DNA of 36,094 bases from Klebsiella pneumoniae (lineage in GTDB: Bacteria > Verrucomicrobiota > Verrucomicrobiia > Limisphaerales > SXTU01): NCBI GenBank assembly GCA_943330855.2, contig CALQJI020000053.1:1-36094 (forward strand), written 5' to 3'. This document shows, piece after piece, positions 35,601 to 36,094 of the stretch. Below the pieces are notes generated by a model. That model saw only the letters and a list, made by a program, of their open reading frames with translations. It did no database searches and was not told the origin of the DNA. Each line of letters starts with the position of its first letter. The stretch's first letter is position 1. Position numbers and translations under genes: made by a program.

Positions 35601-35802
35601 CGAGACCGACATCCTCGTGAAGAGCGAAGTGATGAAGCAATCCACCACCACCCGCACCGAATACAAGGTCGAGACCCTCAGCGACGCGCTGAAGCACTTC
35701 ATGCACGACGCCCCCGCCTGCCCCAAGTGCGGCCACATTGCCGTGCGCAACGGCGCGTGCTTCAAGTGCCTGAACTGCGGCGAGAGCCTCGGCTGCTCTT
35801 AA
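32644..35802 (+). CDS. nrdJ: Class II (adenosylcobalamin-dependent) ribonucleotide reductase
   Basis: A 1052-residue class II ribonucleotide reductase that makes deoxyribonucleotides using coenzyme B12, with or without oxygen. A basic Ala/Pro-rich N-terminal tail of about 55 residues is followed by the ten-stranded barrel: NSPVWFNVG, ACFIQAVKDDM, KLGSGTGTDLTPIR, the active-site NPCSEY and TACNLASLNL, and LAPTGTIGFLMDCDTTGIEPD. The C-terminal part has a TSCPD domain (GVFPDGTPGEMF) and a zinc-ribbon tail with CPKCGH and CLNCGESLGC, which may carry the redox-active cysteines. It stands alone, with a possible NrdR box upstream and a strong terminator downstream. Confidence 0.95.
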   Translation: MNGKGAPVPNNFSQPKPMIDAPEPMLSPAPTARRQKAAAPAPRALKPAAKSAKKSTHLQRVFSDAKVKPFDQIEWDQRTAEITDDSGKTIFKQEGVEVPKSWSLLATKVVCSKYFYGDPSKPEREKSVKQLIHRVTRTLADWGVKDGYFSKADGELFYDELTWLCVNQYGAFNSPVWFNVGLYHEYGVGKNSGKGNWFVNRKTSVAERAHTQYEYPQGSACFIQAVKDDMESIMHLAYAEAMLFKLGSGTGTDLTPIRSSREKLSGGGKPSGPMSFLRVYDQVANVVKSGGKTRRAAKMNTLRDTHGDIEEFIDAKQKEEKKAWALIEQGYDGSFNGEAYGSVMYQNENLSVRVSDEFMSAALEGKEWWTKSTTTGERLEKKEASHLLHKIAEGTHICGDPGLQYDGAIQKWHTCKGTEPIHSTNPCSEYVFLNNTACNLASLNLMKFKREDSTFDVERFKAAVRIFITAQEILVDNASYPTQEIAENSHIFRTLGLGFANLGSLCMSYGLPYDSHEGRALAGAISAIMTGHAYEQSADIAAQMGTFKGYRDARCSGVTQPLKKDNVDSMLSVIHQHRTAVEEIQPSEEFNYLKDEARRVWDGALAKGKKHGYRNAQVTVLAPTGTIGFLMDCDTTGIEPDIALVKYKLLAGGGMLKIVNRGVADALRRLGYDETKIESIIAHIEKHDTIEDVENNGATIKSGVKPEHIEVFDCAFKAHKGKRSIHYMAHLSMMAAAQPFISGAISKTVNLPSEATVADVRDAYVQAWRMGLKCVAIYRDGSKRSQPLNTKKTNEGGDKVANAAAATAEQTVTLETRVKELETELMRLHGEVGKPLRRRLPDTRASYTHKFDVASHEGYLTVGVFPDGTPGEMFITMSKEGSTIGGLMDSVAALTSMSLQYGVPLDALVRKFAHQRFEPSGFTKNPEIGRASSIIDYVFRWLAFQFIPGYRESNAKDGQQNLPLPGLTEIERQSVNRSVPELPISDETDILVKSEVMKQSTTTRTEYKVETLSDALKHFMHDAPACPKCGHIAVRNGACFKCLNCGESLGCS

Positions 35803-35824
35803 GCACCAAGTCCATTCCAACCAC

Positions 35825-35856
35825 AAGGCCGGGGAGCAATCCCCGGCCTTTTTTTT
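35825..35856 (+). terminator. Rho-independent terminator after nrdJ
   Basis: AAGGCCGGGGA (35825-35835), a GCAA loop and TCCCCGGCCTT (35840-35850) form an 11-bp perfect stem followed by a run of eight T. It lies 22 bp after the nrdJ stop. Confidence 0.95.
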
Positions 35857-35946
35857 ATGTCGATGAACCGGCGTGCCCCCCACACGCCGACAAGCTGCCC
35901 GCGCTACGCGCCTGCAACCGCACCGTCGGCACGCCGTCGGTGACTT

Positions 35947-36094
35947 TGTAAACGTCGGTCGAAAAGTGCGGCGGGGTCACGGATGTGACAGGGCGGTTCA
36001 AAAGTGCGGCGCCTTCATGAACAATGAAGCATGTATCGCATTATGGAAGACTGGACCGACATACGGGAACGGGTGGCCTCGGGCAAGGTGAGCA
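35947..36094 (+). mobile_element. Left end of an IS21-type insertion sequence (partial)
   Basis: The stretch begins TGTAAACGTCGG and has two copies of GGTCGAAAAGTGCGGCG-like sequence (35957-35973 and 35995-36011, two mismatches in 17), 38 bp apart. Multiple inner repeats after a TGT end are the layout of IS21-family termini. The reading frame that follows fits a transposase. The right end is outside the window. Confidence 0.65.
36031..36094 (+). CDS. IS21-type transposase IstA, N-terminal fragment
   Basis: An ATG at 36031 opens a frame to the window edge that reads MYRIMEDWTDIRERVASGKV. The M-x-DW-x-x-IR start recalls IstA transposases of the IS21 family, whose N-terminal helix-turn-helix follows directly. 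A second in-frame ATG is at 36043. It is only 21 residues long, so the call leans on the terminal repeats before it. Confidence 0.55.
   Translation, partial: MYRIMEDWTDIRERVASGKVS

Noticed and set aside
33421..35883. 820-codon open frame antisense to nrdJ
   Set aside because: It mirrors the nrdJ codons in a high-GC gene, has a Val/Ala/Gly-rich composition and no recognisable domain; nrdJ on the other strand is certain.
35857..35946. Gene or repeat between the nrdJ terminator and the IS end
   Set aside because: A short GC-rich hairpin can be drawn around 35872-35890, but there is no convincing reading frame and no second copy in the window.

Overview
The window looks like chromosomal DNA from a high-GC member of the Verrucomicrobiota, probably the Pedosphaerales/Limisphaerales group. 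This rests on gene content: a DUF1549/DUF1553 protein with cytochrome-type motifs, a DUF1552 protein, an exosortase fused to EpsI, PA14 and sugar-related exported proteins, and a class II (B12-dependent) ribonucleotide reductase. Several dispersed palindromic repeats at gene edges fit the same picture. No rRNA, tRNA, CRISPR or phage genes were seen.

Layout. Positions 1-150 are the end of an insertion sequence (start of a transposase reading leftward). 217-1206 encodes an exported double-PA14 protein. 1241-3804 (minus) is a MoxR ATPase / DUF58 / Maf cluster. 3932-6019 (minus) is a REC-PAS-GGDEF-EAL regulator of cyclic di-GMP. 6188-8542 is the DUF1549/DUF1553 protein, facing an SMP-30-type exported protein (8622-9611, minus). 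9929-11710 is the exosortase-EpsI fusion, followed by a 1023-residue exported protein (11886-14957).

From 26508 down to 14979 on the minus strand runs an unbroken, tightly spaced gene string. In transcription order it holds sulfite reductase, TauE/SafE exporter, PAPS reductase, a broken four-helix-bundle gene, CysD, a LamG-like exported protein, an exported beta-helix protein, an exported polysaccharide pyruvyl transferase-like protein, DoxX, an exported FAD oxidoreductase and CysN. Assimilatory sulfate reduction therefore appears to share one operon with a block of exported carbohydrate-type genes, and CysN lies about 5.7 kb from its partner CysD. The interposed block is the most unusual gene arrangement here.

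26680-28008 (plus) is a NupG-type MFS permease. Minus-strand genes follow: purM, a DUF1552 gene with an in-frame stop near its 3' end, a DUF374 acyltransferase and ruvA. The class II ribonucleotide reductase (32644-35802, plus) has a palindromic NrdR-box candidate inside its likely promoter and a strong terminator. The window closes in the left end of an IS21-type element.

A recurring theme is repeat sequence shaping genes. Distinct inverted-repeat families sit at gene ends and supply start or stop codons (8556-8625, 18134-18229, 31586-31694). A 156-bp palindromic element is carried in frame between the exosortase and EpsI domains, and a 7-bp tandem repeat lies inside purM. Starts were mostly moved downstream of the longest open frame because the extra N-termini read through these repeats. 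All family calls come from recognising motifs by eye; no database search was run.
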